Assembly: GCA_027186245.1 (NCBI GenBank) | Contig: CP114484.1 | Location: 11,914,001 to 11,978,000 of the forward strand | DNA length: 64,000 nt | Direction: 5' to 3' | Source: Coriaria nepalensis | Lineage: Eukaryota > Streptophyta > Magnoliopsida > Cucurbitales > Coriariaceae | Shown: positions 1-11,893 of the stretch, one piece after another | Layout of the letters: each line of letters begins with the position of its first letter | Position numbering within the stretch: position 1 is the stretch's first letter | Translations under genes and position numbers: made by a program | Notes under the pieces: generated by a model | The model's database searches: none | What the model was told of the DNA's origin: nothing | The model's input: only the letters and a program-made list of their open reading frames with translations

Positions 1-98
1 GTAGTAGTGGAGCTAAACCCATTTACAAGATTGTAATCCTGACAAGATACAGGTGGGCTGATCTGTAAGGAGAGATTCATAATAGGGTTTGAGCTCAT
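1..98 (-). CDS. KANADI-like GARP transcription factor, first exon (partial)
   Basis: An open frame starts at ATG 98-96 on the minus strand and runs off the left edge without a stop. It encodes 32 residues containing the block NLSLQISPP. In KANADI-type GARP factors, which pattern the abaxial side of leaves and other organs, an N-terminal 'DLSLQISPP' block precedes the Myb-like DNA-binding domain; that domain would lie outside this window. The 600 bases upstream are rich in CT on the coding strand, as in many plant 5' leaders. The assignment rests only on this short motif and the start context. Another SLQISPP-bearing GARP/Myb-like protein would fit equally well. Confidence 0.5.
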   Translation of the reverse strand, partial: MSSNPIMNLSLQISPPVSCQDYNLVNGFSSTT

Positions 99-424
99 GA
101 TCACGATCAGGTTATAATAATTTGGTCAAAGATGATACAGAAAGGATTGGAAAAGAGAAAATGAGACAGAGTGAGGATTTAATGGAAGTTAGAAAAAAGG
201 TCGTGACTAATTATTACATCATGAGTGGCTTATGATTCCCATATATGTCTGTAGGATTTCAAGTAGAATCGAGCTGGATATAGAGCTGCTGCAACAGCTA
301 GCTTGGCTTTGTTATAGGGATGGAAGGAAATAGTGCGCGCAGAGGTGAAAATTTAATAAATAGAAAGAGATGTGAAGGAATGTAGTAAATTAGAGGTAGA
401 ATTTATTGATTGTAGTCAGATGGG

Positions 425-545
425 AGAAGGAAAGGGAGAGAGAAAGAGAGAGAGAGAGAGATTTTTGAAGGGAAAGGTTTGTGAAAAGAGAAACTTGTCT
501 GTATTTTTGCTGCAGATGGAGCAGAGAGAGAGAGAGAGAGTTTTT
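425..545. repeat. GA/CT microsatellites in the leader or promoter of the KANADI-like gene
   Basis: Two (GA)n tracts, about 439-461 and 523-540, lie in a purine-rich stretch. Read on the gene's strand they are CT-rich, a common arrangement in plant 5' UTRs and core promoters. Apparent open frames here are low-complexity artefacts. Confidence 0.7.
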
Positions 546-719
546 GAGGAGAGGTATAATAATGGCGGTTTGTGCAGGGGAATAGTTGGAATCGAAGAAA
601 ACAAAAGTAATACTGGTTAATGGAATATTGGAAAAGGAAATGGGTCTCTCTCTAGTCTCTGCTACCTTTAGTTGATCGCGACCCATTACGATCATCAAAT
701 TCCTTCCTTCATATTTATT

Positions 720-2790
720 ATTTATTTAATTTATTATTATTATTTTGAAATAAGAGTATTGGTGTATTTAATTGGAAATTATAAGTGGTGGAGCAATATA
801 ATATCATCTTTCAAATGTACATATGAATCAATACTATGATATTTTTATCATTAGATGGTAATTAGTGTAATAATTATCATATGTGTCTTAATATGCATGC
901 ATGCCATGCCATGCGACTACGTATAAATATAATATAAAGTTGTAAACAATGTAAGATGTCAAACTCTATAGTAAGGTCTGAATTATATTACACGTCAAAT
1001 ACAGTTACCTGTACACTTCTTTGGGAATCTTTATATTTTTCAAATCTAATGGGTTTTGGTCCTAAAGTAAGATAATATAATATTTTGACCGACAAAAAGC
1101 AGATCCAGAGCTGCTACATGTTACATTTAATGAATGAATTGATCATCTAAATGAATGAGGTCTATACTTCTTGTTGTGTGGAAGGGCAGGTATGGAATTT
1201 CTAATAAGAATCAATTAGCTGTACACGTGCAAAGCTCCTCAGCAAGAATGTAGGAATTTTTCATTTTGGTCAAATTCCTAACAGTATTAAGAATTTTTTA
1301 GAACAAATCTCGTATCTGGAGAGATACCAAATAATAGCTTGCAAGTTGAACATAAGTATAATTTAATTTAAATAAAAATATAAAAAAAATGCGAGTATAT
1401 ATGTATATATATGTATGTATGTATACAGTGAGGAGTTGTCGGATTGGCAGGGGGGTGCCCGGCGACATCAGGAACACATACGCACATGGCACTCATCCCT
1501 GCCCACTCTCTTCTTATCCACGCGCGTCGTGTATCACAAAATAAGCCCTCAAGTCTAAAATAATCTTATACCACCCTATCCCTAATGATCGATCGTGCGT
1601 GGGAATCCACGAATCGGAAATACTAAAATTAAGAGATGTTCATTAAATATAGTAATTTAAGCATATACCATAATCGTCGGCGTCGAAAGGGAGGGAGTCG
1701 GTCACGTGACTTTTGTAGACGTGACCTTGTCTGGGCTTTATAGAACTCCCTCGAGGCTCCTTCTTTTGTCCTTTTCTGTACTCATTTTCTCTTATAATCC
1801 AATAAATTTTAAATTATTAACAATTAATAATAATTAATAATAATAATACATAAAAATCTGAATAAATTTATTAATTTTGTATTAATTTTCGAAGCCACGG
1901 TCAGCGCTTAATACGCTTTAGATTCTCCGAAAAATGAAAGTCAACTTTTTTCCTCCTCCTCCTGCTCCTCTTCTTTCGACGTCTCATATTAAATCGTTAA
2001 TTAATTAAGCGAATCACTCTCTCGAGATTATAATCATGAATTATTATTCAATAATTATGTTTTAGATTAAGTATTTGATCATCATGTCTATCTATGGATC
2101 ACTTGTACTGTTGTCAAAGGTTTGTATGTTTAACTACTATATTATAATATTAATTAAGAACAGTGCGTACCATCTCTATATATAGCATCGAGTGTCGATG
2201 AAACGGCGAATAGAAGAAGGAATTCATTAGTTAGACCCTAAATAAGTATAGTAATCCATTTTAATTATAATGGGATCATATAAAGTTAAAAACTTTAGGG
2301 TATAGATTAATATATCTATGTATACAAAAAGGTTGTTCGGATATTCGTGATTTTTGTACTTGGTTTAAACTTCAAACACGTGTTCCTTCCTTATCACATG
2401 GAGTATAGAGTATAGATTGAATGTAGATTGCGTCCAAGTGTAACCTGCGTTAACGGTCAGACCATGCAGCTTGTCCACTACTGCTTCATTTTATGTGCAA
2501 TCATAACAAATAATCAAAATCAAACCCATGGGGCGTTTGTTCATAATCCTACCACATTTGATATTCAAAATAAATACCGACCCGGCCCGTCAAGGAAAGC
2601 CCAAATGGATAAAAACAGTCCCTAAAAAAGGATACAAGATCGTTGTGATACAACTATATTCAAGTCTAAGAAAAGGGGGGAAGACTTGAGAGAAGTGGAG
2701 GTTAGGAAAAGACTTTTCATATTCTTCATTCCCTCCCTGTGTATTACATCAAGAGTTGTTATTTATAGTTAATAAACTAACTAACTTAAT
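720..2790. other. Intergenic AT-rich spacer
   Basis: No convincing gene is visible between the KANADI-like exon and the B3 genes. The stretch has simple AT-rich sequence, ATGCATGC-type repeats near 893-912 and a CACGTG-like site near 1703. The part from about 2630 to 2850 is probably the 3' end of the two-B3 gene. Confidence 0.5.
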
Positions 2791-2857
2791 ATCTAACTAC
2801 TTGTGACTAACTGAATATCTAATCTGTTTTGTCCCTATCACGTTGTTGGAATTTGAA

Positions 2858-3759
2858 TTAAGAAGATCCTCCAACAAGTATTTTAGCACGATAGACGCTG
2901 CCTCTCCTAAACCCATCTTTAGCTCGGAACAAATGAACATGTAAAAGAGTTGGTTGTTGTATAAACTCGAAAATAAAACCATCACCAGGTCCGATGTTGT
3001 TTCCTTTGCAAAAATCAGACAACCCTTGTGTCATGTCCAAACGTCCATCTGATCTCTCCGAAAGTTTCACTTTCCATAACTTCATCGCTGAGTCCCGGAG
3101 CATTATTTCCTTCGCCTTCTTCAGACCTTTCTCTGCTACTAGTGCTTTCGGTATTGTCTGCATGTATTATAATTATACATACACGTGTTAAGTTACCGAT
3201 TATCTATTCAAAAAAAAATTTGAAAAACTCACTATAGAGTATCCCTTCTTAGACACAGGCCAACGGATACCGAAGCACGTATTATTGGATTTGAATGAGA
3301 GAAACTTCTCCATGTCATCATGATTGGAGCTGATTGTAATAACCTTTTCACAAGCACTCTTGTCAAAGACTTTAGTGCAGAATGTAAGTGACCTGGCATT
3401 GTACCTAAAAACTAGGAAATCTCCAAGCTCTAAGGAATGATATGTCACAAAATCCTGCCAACCGGTACTTGTAAGGAAGAAGTCAGTTCCATCTTTGGAT
3501 ACTTCGACTGTCCAGTTTTTTCCATTTGGACCATTCAGGGTGAAAATGCAAAGCTTCTTTCCCTCCAAGTTCTTGATGAAAGCAGGAGGTATAAGCTTAC
3601 CATATGAAGAAGATGATTAAGATTAGCTCTTTAGTTAGCAAGAATAAACTATATGAGAAGAAATTGAAGGTAAGAAACGAAAGAAAAAACCATTACCAAT
3701 TGCTGTTTGAAGTCAGAACTAATCAGAACTTTGAAGAAGGATGGTTCCCCCATTTTCAT
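2858..3759 (-). CDS. REM-type protein with two B3 domains, intact
   Basis: Three exons read high to low: 3759-3697, 3595-3233 and 3157-2858. All junctions are phase 0 with GT and AG ends, giving 241 residues. Exon 1 starts with MKMGEPSFFKVLI; a second ATG lies two codons on at 3753. Exon 2 opens with LIPPAFIKN and has the usual B3 features (WTVEV, TGWQDFV, LELGDFLVFRY). Exon 3 carries a second B3 domain (WKVKL, GLSDFCKGNNIGPGDGFIFEF). REM-family B3 proteins are plant nuclear DNA-binding proteins, many acting in reproductive meristems, ovules or vernalisation. The number of domains and the exon layout match the damaged paralogue just upstream. The exact target and role cannot be read from the sequence. 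Confidence 0.82.
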
Positions 3760-4017
3760 TCTTCCTCAAGAATGGTAAGCATTAAGCAATCCCTTTCATA
3801 GAAAAAAAAAACCATCCAGATGCCCGTGCAGGTGACCGTTCAGCTTTCGCAAGCTTTTCTTATTGGGGCATTTAATTCTCAACTCTTCTTTTGGAATTCC
3901 AGAAAGACTTTTGGTAATTCGAACTGCTTTACCCTTAACTTTTATTTTAAGGGTAATATTCCGGGACCAAAAAAAAAAAAATTGCTTCATCAATTCTAGC
4001 AAATTGCAAGAATGCAC

Positions 4018-4183
4018 ATTGAGGATGAAATAGATTCGTGATCTTATAGACAAAAGTGTTTTATATATCTTACAAAAAAGAAAAAAAAAGGATGGCTAGC
4101 ATTGAGGATGAAATAGACTTGTGATCTTATAGACAAAAGTGTTTTATCAATCTTACAAAACAGAAAAAAAAGGATGGCTAACA
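4018..4183. repeat. Tandem duplication, period about 83 bp
   Basis: Two near-identical copies (about 4018-4100 and 4101-4183) share cattgaggatgaaatag, then atcttatagacaaaagtg and an A-rich stretch followed by ggatggcta. They differ at a few bases. The repeat lies between the two B3 genes, about 60 bp downstream of the stop of the three-domain copy. Confidence 0.85.
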
Positions 4184-4240
4184 TTACTAGTCGACGGGAA
4201 CAAGGCTAAATCATCGTACATTACTTCCAATAAGTACCTT

Positions 4241-6604
4241 TCAAAAAAAATTACTTCCAGTAAGCCCTTTTCTTCCAGCACCGGATACATGTACTTGCAT
4301 TTCAGACTTGGCAACAAGCTCGAAAATGCAGATATCTCCAATCTTGACATCATTATCCCGAACGAATGCCCCCCAACCCCCACAAAATGTACGAACCATT
4401 CTCCCTTTTGAGTCCGGAACAGAGTTAACTGTCCAACATTTCCTGTTTTGGTTTCGAAGAACAATTTCGGCTTTGCTGTCGGGAAGATGCGCCGTTGAAA
4501 ACTGGTGCAGTATTTTCTGCATAAAAATGGTAAATAAAATTTATTAAAAAGATATCAACCGATTTAGCCAATGCAGTTATCAAAGAACAGGAGGAATCAG
4601 ATTGCAAACAACTCACCAGAGTATATGAACCGCATACGTTGAACATTTTCATGATCCTGACAAAACTAGGAAAACAAGAAGTGAATGATCAAGCTGCTCT
4701 TTCCCCATCGAGTGCTAACATTATTCTCAAACCTTGTTTAGACCCTAGATCGTCATTGACACTGCTTCTGTAAATGACTGTCCATGCACATATAAAAAAG
4801 TGAGGGGGGAACAAAAAGTCAAATGAACAACAGAATGCGCTTCTATCTATAAATAAATAGGAGTCATGGCATTCTAATACGGAGATTAATATCAGGCTCT
4901 TACCCAAACTACTTTTACTGGAACGATTTAACTGAGAGCAAACTGCAGTTTTAGTAGAGGCCTTGGTTGCACTACAATGTTTCCTTACACCATCAGAGTA
5001 AGGAGAATCCCGCAGGGTCCTTGAACCTTTTTTATCAGGTACTTTAAACTTTTTTGAGCGAGCCTTTGAAGAGTTCCCCACCATTTTCTTCAACTTATCT
5101 TTGAAGGTCTAGTGGAAAACGAGTAGCCTGCTAGAGATTCCTTTCACACCTTGGCACTCAGATTGTTCCTTTCCAAACCCAAGGATGTGAACACGTAATT
5201 CACACTCACGGATTAGTTCAAAGATGCATATATCTCCCATTTTGATGTCATTTCCACGAACAAAGGCCATCCATCCTCCACACAGAGTATGACTTATGTT
5301 CACTCTTGTTGCCGGGACAGAATTCACAGTCCAACATTCCCCTTTGAAATTATGGAGAACAATTTTGATTTTGCTGTTAGGAAGATGTGCCATTGAGAAA
5401 ATTTGTATGGGATATTCTGCCATACAAAAAAACCAGTCAGTAAATAAAAAAAAGCGGAACTTGCAAACTATAGGCCTCAAAAAACATCAAACCAGAGAAT
5501 ATGACCCGCTGATATTGAAAATTTTCATGGTTCTGACAAAGTATGGGAAATCAGAAGTGAAACCCTGAGCTACTTCTTTTGAATCATGCATGGATAGCAT
5601 TGAAAGACAAAATTTATCTTGCAAGTTAGGACCGTCTTCTTGGCATCCTCCCTCACCAGATCCAACTAATCTGTATTCTTGATTTTTCTCCATGAATTCC
5701 AAATCAAATTCAGAAATGAGCCTCGTTTTCTTGGCCAGGGATGCAATACATGCATCTGAAGAGGAAGCAGGCTCCTCCCTCTCTCTTTTGTGTTGTACAT
5801 TCTTATCAACATCTCTAAAATCTTGACTGCACAGAGAATTAAAAGCAGCTTCTTTCTCACATGCACTTTGATCAAAAACTTGCACAACAAACTGCAGCTC
5901 ACCATCGTATCTAAAAACCAAAAAGTCCCCACATTCTAGGAAATTATCTCTTAAAAAGATCGGCCAGCCCTGAGTCAAGTACAGTTCATCATTCTGCTGG
6001 ATTAAGTCAACATGCCAAGCGTGCCTGCTCCGACCAATTAATGAAACTAATCCAGATGTATGTTCTTTCAAGTGGCGGACAAATCTCATGGGAAGTTTCT
6101 GTCACAAATTTAAAATTTTGTGATGCAAAAAAAAAAAAAAAAAACAGATTACAGCTGACCACTACCCAACAAAAGAATAATATATACTACTCAAGTCCTT
6201 GGCAGAGTTTAGTAAAAGCTCAGATGTTCAACCTCATCGAGATAAATATCCGTCAATGCCAACATCCTAATGTGGCAAAGTATTAGAGTTTCTTGAAACA
6301 GAAAAGGATCCTTCCGCTCGAAAAAAAAAAAAACCCATAAATTTTCAATCTTTAAAGTACCACCATACTTATATTTCCCCAATTTCTTGCGTACCCCTCT
6401 ATATGTGGATCAGACCATCTTTTTAGTTTAAACTTTTTTTCTTTTCTTTTCTGAATGGAAATGAAGCGCAGAACAAATATGAGACGAAAAATATGAAAAA
6501 AAAAATAACAAAAGGGTGTGAAAGTGGGAAGAAATTACCAGTCTTTCTGAGCTCAGGGTAGAAGAATAAAAGGTGTAGAAGCAAGGCCGTCTCGCATTCA
6601 CCAT
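4241..6604 (-). pseudogene. REM-type gene with three B3 domains, disabled by three lesions
   Basis: Exons high to low are 6604-6539, 6098-5493, 5416-4904, 4777-4617 and 4516-4241. Splice sites and phases agree except where damaged. Exon 1 starts MVNARRPCFYTFY. Exons 1-2 hold the first B3 domain (LTQGWPIFLRDNFLECGDFLVFRY), exon 3 the second (FKGECWTVNSVP, GDICIFEL) and exon 5 the third (RKCWTVNSVP, GDICIFEL). The lesions are as follows. First, two extra bases near 5394-5398 shift the frame: the exon starts in frame as NIPYKFS and must switch frame to reach MAHLPNSK. Second, an in-frame TAG at 5109-5111 cuts the linker. Third, an in-frame TGA at 4689-4691 sits just before SFTSCFPSFVRIMK, most simply a CGA-to-TGA change. 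A shortened product of exons 1-2 with one B3 domain could still be made. Confidence 0.75.
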
Positions 6605-7437
6605 CTTCTCACGAGACCCATTTCCAGCTGATCCACTTCGCGATTAACCAAGCAGCATCTAGCAAAAATTTTCCCAGAAACCTATCATTTTTGTAGGGAA
6701 ACGAAAATTAAAACAATTCTAGATGAAGAAAATTTGGTAGTAAAACGAAAGTTTGAGAAAAGCCCTAGAAATTTACCAGAAATTACTCGAGTAGTAATCA
6801 CAAAGTTGCCATTTCCATCCCCAATCTTCCATGCAAGTGTGCAGGAGACTGAATTTCAGTTTCTGTTTAGGGAAAGGGGATGCTCTAGCAAGGCCGTACC
6901 CGCCATAGCTATTTCGGCAGTGTCGCGCGGGACTAATGGCGCGTAGAATTGTTGGCCAAGTACTACCGGAATCGGGATGGGTCCGATGCGAGATGTTTCG
7001 TTTTAGTCAACAACCGACATGTCGTTCTTTGTAGGTAAGTATATTGGACTAATGTTTTTTTGGGTCAGCCCCTGTTAATGAACAAATAATTAACCAGAGA
7101 AGACAGACAGAACAAATATATATTTAATATTTGATAAATTAATAATTTTATTTAAATAATAATATATATTTTTATTAATTTAATATTTTATTAAATTAAA
7201 TAGTAAAATGAATACAAACACGAAGCAACTGGTCCACCCAAAAAACGAAAGAACGGATAAAAAAAAATTAAAAAAAAAAAAAAAAAAAATTGTAGCATCC
7301 TCCATATTTGAATTTCATACAGTAAATAGATTCAATGAGAATGAATAAAAAAGAAATCCCATATCTGCTCCGAAGGAAAAAAATACCCAGAGAGCAACAG
7401 GAAAGCAAACAGACCTAGCATGAAAAAACCACATCTT

Positions 7438-10158
7438 TTACAGTTCTTCTATCCCTTCCTCAGGGACAGAAGATAACACATTCGCTTCCATGAAAAACGG
7501 GTTAAGAAACTTAGCAACAAAAGCCCACATCTTATAAACATCCTCGAAGTTTGTCAGAAATCCGAGAGATACTGTAACGACCTCGACTCGAAAGAAAACA
7601 GTTTTTCCATCTCTGCCATTAGCCATAGGCTTGCACACGGCAGTATCTTCAAAATCAAACTCCCTATTATTCCGTTTAGGACTGTCTACTATCCTTACAT
7701 GACTGAGAATTCCAATTCCAAGAGAGACCCCGTTTTTCTCAGCAAGATTCTGTATAATTTCCGGGTGAATTATCCCTCTTCCACTGCTGCTCTTTCTCAC
7801 ATTGAAAGCTATAGATGCACCCCTTTCGTATTTGATCTTGGGTCCATAGAGTTGTACAAGGGATATTCCGGAATCTCCTGAAGTAGGTGTAGAAGGGAAT
7901 CTGAGTTGAAGCAACGAGGTAACGAGCCAGTTGATCAAATATCTAAGCCTGAAAGTAGCTCTGTTAAGACCCAACATATCGACATGATCAAGATTCCGAC
8001 AAATTATTTCGGGTTCTCTCCTCCTCCTTTCTTGCTCCTCACTATATTCTCCATCACTAATGGATTCTTCTTCATCGCCAAAAATAGTTGTCATAGAAGC
8101 TTCTCCTGGCTCGAAACAGCGGTTCAAACTTTCCTTTTGACAGTCTTCGATTCTGAATGAAATTCTACGGCCCATGCTTGCAACTCTATCTCCTTCCAAA
8201 CTGGGGATTCTATGACCTGATAATCCACTTGTTTCTCTCCTTCCTAATAGCCTGAATTCACCTTCAGTCTCCCTCCTTATTGCACTTTCTTTCCCAGTTT
8301 CATTCATAATTGAGGTAGATTTTAGCTTGGGGTTAGTAGCCGTTGATTCTTCCCTAGCTTTTTCCGCTTTCTCTTGAATCTCCCAAACATTCAGTGTATC
8401 AGAAGAAACTGTTAAAACAGCTGCATCAAAAGACAAAGCGAAATCCTCCATTGGTCCGAGATTCTCCCTTCTAGTATCAGATATAGGGTATTTCGACATT
8501 CTCGAGCTTGGTTTGGGAGAAAGTCGGTTACTGTTCACGCCCTTTCCAGAAAACCAAGATTGTGGCAAAGGCGATGATCTGGGTTTCCGTTTAGCTAATT
8601 GGGCAGAATGATCCGAACCGAATGGACTCTGCCCCAAATCGATCCAATAAGAATTTTTGGACGACTCATCCTCGCTAAAGATTGGACTCCTCATAACCTC
8701 TCCAACCGAAATGCTCTCAACCTCTTCAGAAATAGTGCTTGCCCCATCTCTGTCTGAACCGTTATCTTGTTCCATTTCACATTCAAACACATCTCTGACC
8801 TGGTTCGACATAAACACGCCTGAAAACGCTGGCATATATGACCTTGTCTCAGCAACAGATTCTTCATTAGCATTCAATAAGATTCCATCATCTTCATCTT
8901 CAATATTGCCCACTGCATCAAGACCGTCAATTGAATCACCAAAATACTGAGGCAAAACAGGGATGATCTTCACCATTCCAGACCCAGTACTCCCAGATTG
9001 ATTTTGCAGGCTCGCCATTACGGATTTCTTTATCAACAAGCAACCAAATCCAGTTGGGTCTGATCCAAAAACCCGATAAAATGAAGTGATGATAAAGTCC
9101 GGACGGAAAAGTGACAAACCCAATGAATCCATGTCCTTGGGACCTAAAGACCCAGCATCTAATAGAACATGCCAGTTATTTTGCTGAGCTAGAGACATCC
9201 ACTGGTAAGAATACTTTGAGCCAGTCACTCTAGACTGAACGGGAAATACAAAAAGCCCAACCGCAGAATCCTTCTTCCTCCTTTTCTTATTTGTAATCTG
9301 TTTTCTAAGCTCCCTCGAGCAGAGTTTCAAGGTTGGCCATTTAAACCAAGCACTATAAACCTTTGCACCTTTCTCTCTAGCACTTTGAGCCATCCAATTC
9401 ACAGACTGGCTCTCATGGTCAAACATGGTTAACAACTTCTTATTCGTGTGAAAAGGGTACGATTCAGCCAACAACTTAAAAGCCGATCCTCTACTAACAG
9501 TGAAAACAAGGCCATACTCATTTTCTGGAATATTCAAATAGTCCATAATCCTAGTCTTCATATCATGTTCTACTGTGCCTATATCAGCTCCTCCATAAAG
9601 AGCATGGTTGCTTAGATTTGAAGTAATTTCAGACAGATTAAAAGCAGACGATTCCAAATGATTTTGAGTTTGAAGGTACGAGAATAATCCAAATCCACAA
9701 TAATCAAGGCATACCTTTGCAAATGTTTCATCAAGGTGCTTGTATTCATCAAATCTTAACTGGTCGATCTTTTCAGAGGATTCAAATTTAGGATACATTG
9801 TAAGGAACAATGAGAATGCGTTGTAGAGGTCCGGAATGGAATCCTCTGAAGAATAGATTCTCTCTGCTGCAAGAGCTGTGCCCCGCAAAAACTCCTTTTG
9901 AGCATAGAGTCGAGCAAGAGATCTTGACCGTCCGATTTTGGAATCTTGACTTGGCGAGTCGGTATCAATATCACGGGATTTTGCAAGAGACCCATTTTCG
10001 GAAGCATCTTCAAGTGCTTCCCTTAGCTTGTTCTCTTGCAATTGTCTAAGAATGGAGGGCTGTTTTGAATGCTCGGTTAGGCCGGTTCTTCTCCTTGTTT
10101 TCTTCTCCATGAATAAAGCAGCACAGTGGGATAAGGGTTTCCATAGTGAAAGATGCAT
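7438..10158 (-). CDS. MOCOS-like PLP-fold protein (plant aminotransferase-V-like family), single exon
   Basis: An uninterrupted 906-residue frame starts [17 protein letters not shown], the start I recall for the plant family of Arabidopsis At4g37100, At2g23520 and At5g66950. These are annotated as molybdenum cofactor sulfurase-like or PLP-dependent transferase superfamily proteins, and the family is also intronless. Residues about 140-400 resemble the class-V aminotransferase large domain ([43 protein letters not shown]). A long acidic and serine-rich middle follows. The C-terminal 150 residues ([18 protein letters not shown] onward) look like the small domain. Where true sulfurases have SFYK with the Schiff-base lysine, this protein has SFYR at Arg362. 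It is therefore probably not a normal PLP desulfurase, and its biochemical role is unknown. It lacks the C-terminal MOSC domain of ABA3. Confidence 0.85.
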   Translation of the reverse strand: MHLSLWKPLSHCAALFMEKKTRRRTGLTEHSKQPSILRQLQENKLREALEDASENGSLAKSRDIDTDSPSQDSKIGRSRSLARLYAQKEFLRGTALAAERIYSSEDSIPDLYNAFSLFLTMYPKFESSEKIDQLRFDEYKHLDETFAKVCLDYCGFGLFSYLQTQNHLESSAFNLSEITSNLSNHALYGGADIGTVEHDMKTRIMDYLNIPENEYGLVFTVSRGSAFKLLAESYPFHTNKKLLTMFDHESQSVNWMAQSAREKGAKVYSAWFKWPTLKLCSRELRKQITNKKRRKKDSAVGLFVFPVQSRVTGSKYSYQWMSLAQQNNWHVLLDAGSLGPKDMDSLGLSLFRPDFIITSFYRVFGSDPTGFGCLLIKKSVMASLQNQSGSTGSGMVKIIPVLPQYFGDSIDGLDAVGNIEDEDDGILLNANEESVAETRSYMPAFSGVFMSNQVRDVFECEMEQDNGSDRDGASTISEEVESISVGEVMRSPIFSEDESSKNSYWIDLGQSPFGSDHSAQLAKRKPRSSPLPQSWFSGKGVNSNRLSPKPSSRMSKYPISDTRRENLGPMEDFALSFDAAVLTVSSDTLNVWEIQEKAEKAREESTATNPKLKSTSIMNETGKESAIRRETEGEFRLLGRRETSGLSGHRIPSLEGDRVASMGRRISFRIEDCQKESLNRCFEPGEASMTTIFGDEEESISDGEYSEEQERRRREPEIICRNLDHVDMLGLNRATFRLRYLINWLVTSLLQLRFPSTPTSGDSGISLVQLYGPKIKYERGASIAFNVRKSSSGRGIIHPEIIQNLAEKNGVSLGIGILSHVRIVDSPKRNNREFDFEDTAVCKPMANGRDGKTVFFRVEVVTVSLGFLTNFEDVYKMWAFVAKFLNPFFMEANVLSSVPEEGIEEL

Positions 10159-10299
10159 GAATTCTTCGTTTCCAAGAAAAACGAAAAGAAAAAATGGTAG
10201 TGAGAGTTGGTTATGAAAACCACACCTTTACCTCCTCTGCTTCTCTTAGATAAAGTAGAAGTTAGCAGAAGTTTCAAATCAAAGGGGAAAGCAAAAGGA

Positions 10300-11660
10300 G
10301 TATAATTTCTGATTTTCCCAGGGAGAATCTGACGCTTAGCTTTTTTTCAAATTAAAAATGGTGAGGCCAAACAAAACTTGTGTCACATTACAAAGCTTGG
10401 TCAAGATGACAAGAACCTTCACTTTATCACTTAAAAGACTGAAAAAAAAAAAAAAAAAAAACAGAGCAGCTATATTCTTCCCATTCAAACCCAAAAAAAT
10501 TTAGCAGGATCAATTGGGCTTGGTCTTAAAGAGGCAAATTTCCCCCTCCCTCCCCCCCCCCCCCCCCCAAAAAAAAAGGCAGTGAAGGCAGTGAAGAAAC
10601 TACCCCTTTAAAATTAGGATCAGAAAACGCCCAAATTTTCATCCTTCAATGGAAGATGATTTCATACTTCCATTTTCAAATTAACAAAGAGGCTCCCCTT
10701 TTATCTTTTTCTCTCTAAATTCCTTCATGATAAAGAAAACCCAGATTCGAATTCATCCAAAAGAACATGACCAAGGTCTCTAATGAGGTTCGTTGATGAA
10801 TTGTTCATTCACTATGTTTCGAACCTTAGAGAAAAAGATCACATAAACAGCTTCGATCCCTTTTACACTAAGCTCTTCACAGAACTAAACCAAGCATGCA
10901 GAGACAAACCATATTTATATATTATCATGCCCAGTCCGGAAAATACAGTGAAAATGGAAAGAGAAAAAGGAAAATCCCAAAAACCTGGAACAGTAACAAA
11001 AAGAAAGACCGGAAGAAGAAGAAGCTCCTCCACCAACCACTTCTCTCTCTCTCTTTCAGTCTCACTCCTCTTTTTACAGAGGTCGGAGTGATTACAGTAC
11101 TTTGCAAAGCAAAAAACATCTCTTCTTTTCTTCATTTAATACGCCAACGAAATTCAGCACGTTTGCATTAAATACTCTCTCTCTGTTTCTCTCACTGCGT
11201 CCTCCCTCCCCATTATTACACCTTCCTACACATTAATTTCCAAACTTTAACTCATTTGTACAGTTTTCCAGTTTCGACACACTTGTTTTGCGTAATTTCA
11301 CATCCGCCTCATTTTTTATGTTTCATAATTTTTCAGTCCAGCCTGCTAGAATTGAAGTGCAAAAAGTTGAAGATCACCCCCCCCCCCCCCCGAGAAAGCG
11401 CCATAATTATTACATATTATATAAAATTTGGGACTAATTCTTGAACAAAGTAGAGTAAATTGAGTACTTAAAAAAAACAGTGAAATTGGCTTCAAGCGGG
11501 TTTGAAAAATCAGAAATTTTCAGACATCAGCAATTATGAAAAAGAAGCATATAAGAATTAGATGACATCCTTACTCACTCGACCTGGAGCCCATTACAGG
11601 AGACGAATGAACGACAAATCATGTCGTGGACTTTGTAAGGAAGCAACACTGCTAGTTGCT
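10300..11660. other. Spacer with homopolymers; upstream region shared by divergent genes
   Basis: Between the MOCOS-like gene and the LRX-like pseudogene there is no supported gene. It contains poly-A near 10442-10461, a run of 17 C at 10552-10568, a run of 15 C at 11377-11391 and CT-rich tracts near 11041-11070 and 11174-11195. The stretch near 10160-10700 probably includes the leader of the MOCOS-like gene. Confidence 0.5.
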
Positions 11661-11824
11661 GCTCCTCCCTTATGCTCAGTGGTCGATTTGCCACAAAAAA
11701 GAACCGTCCAATTCAAAAAATAGGCAAACCCCAACCGATATACAAGCAATTCTGTCATAACAAGACAGCATCAATTTCTTACTATAACTCCTATTCTCTC
11801 AGTATAACATCTTCCCCCATATCC

Positions 11825-11831
11825 TATAAAG
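11825..11831 (+). promoter_or_regulatory. Possible TATA box of the LRX-like locus
   Basis: A TATAAAG sequence lies about 69 bp upstream of the ATG at 11894, a plausible distance for a short leader. It is supported only by position and sequence. Confidence 0.35.
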
Positions 11832-11893
11832 CAGCAGCAGCCTTGGGCCAATCCAAGGTGGCGGGGAAAATTTTCTCCCAAAAACAAAAAAAA

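Noticed and set aside
390..698. 102-residue open frame on the minus strand
   Set aside because: Made largely of CT microsatellite (Leu-Ser repeats) and lies in the leader or promoter of the KANADI-like gene.
2428..2625. 65-residue plus-strand frame before the B3 genes
   Set aside because: No recognisable motif or coding-like composition, and it sits in a spacer.
2630..2850. Possible LTR fragment (taactaactaac-like stretch)
   Set aside because: More simply the 3' UTR of the two-B3 gene; no matching second copy or ends seen.
8657..8950. 97-residue plus-strand frame within the MOCOS-like gene
   Set aside because: Antisense shadow of the long coding exon.
10077..10277. Upstream frame overlapping the start of the MOCOS-like gene
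   Set aside because: Could be an upstream ORF, but the transcript start is unknown and the sequence is A/T-rich leader.
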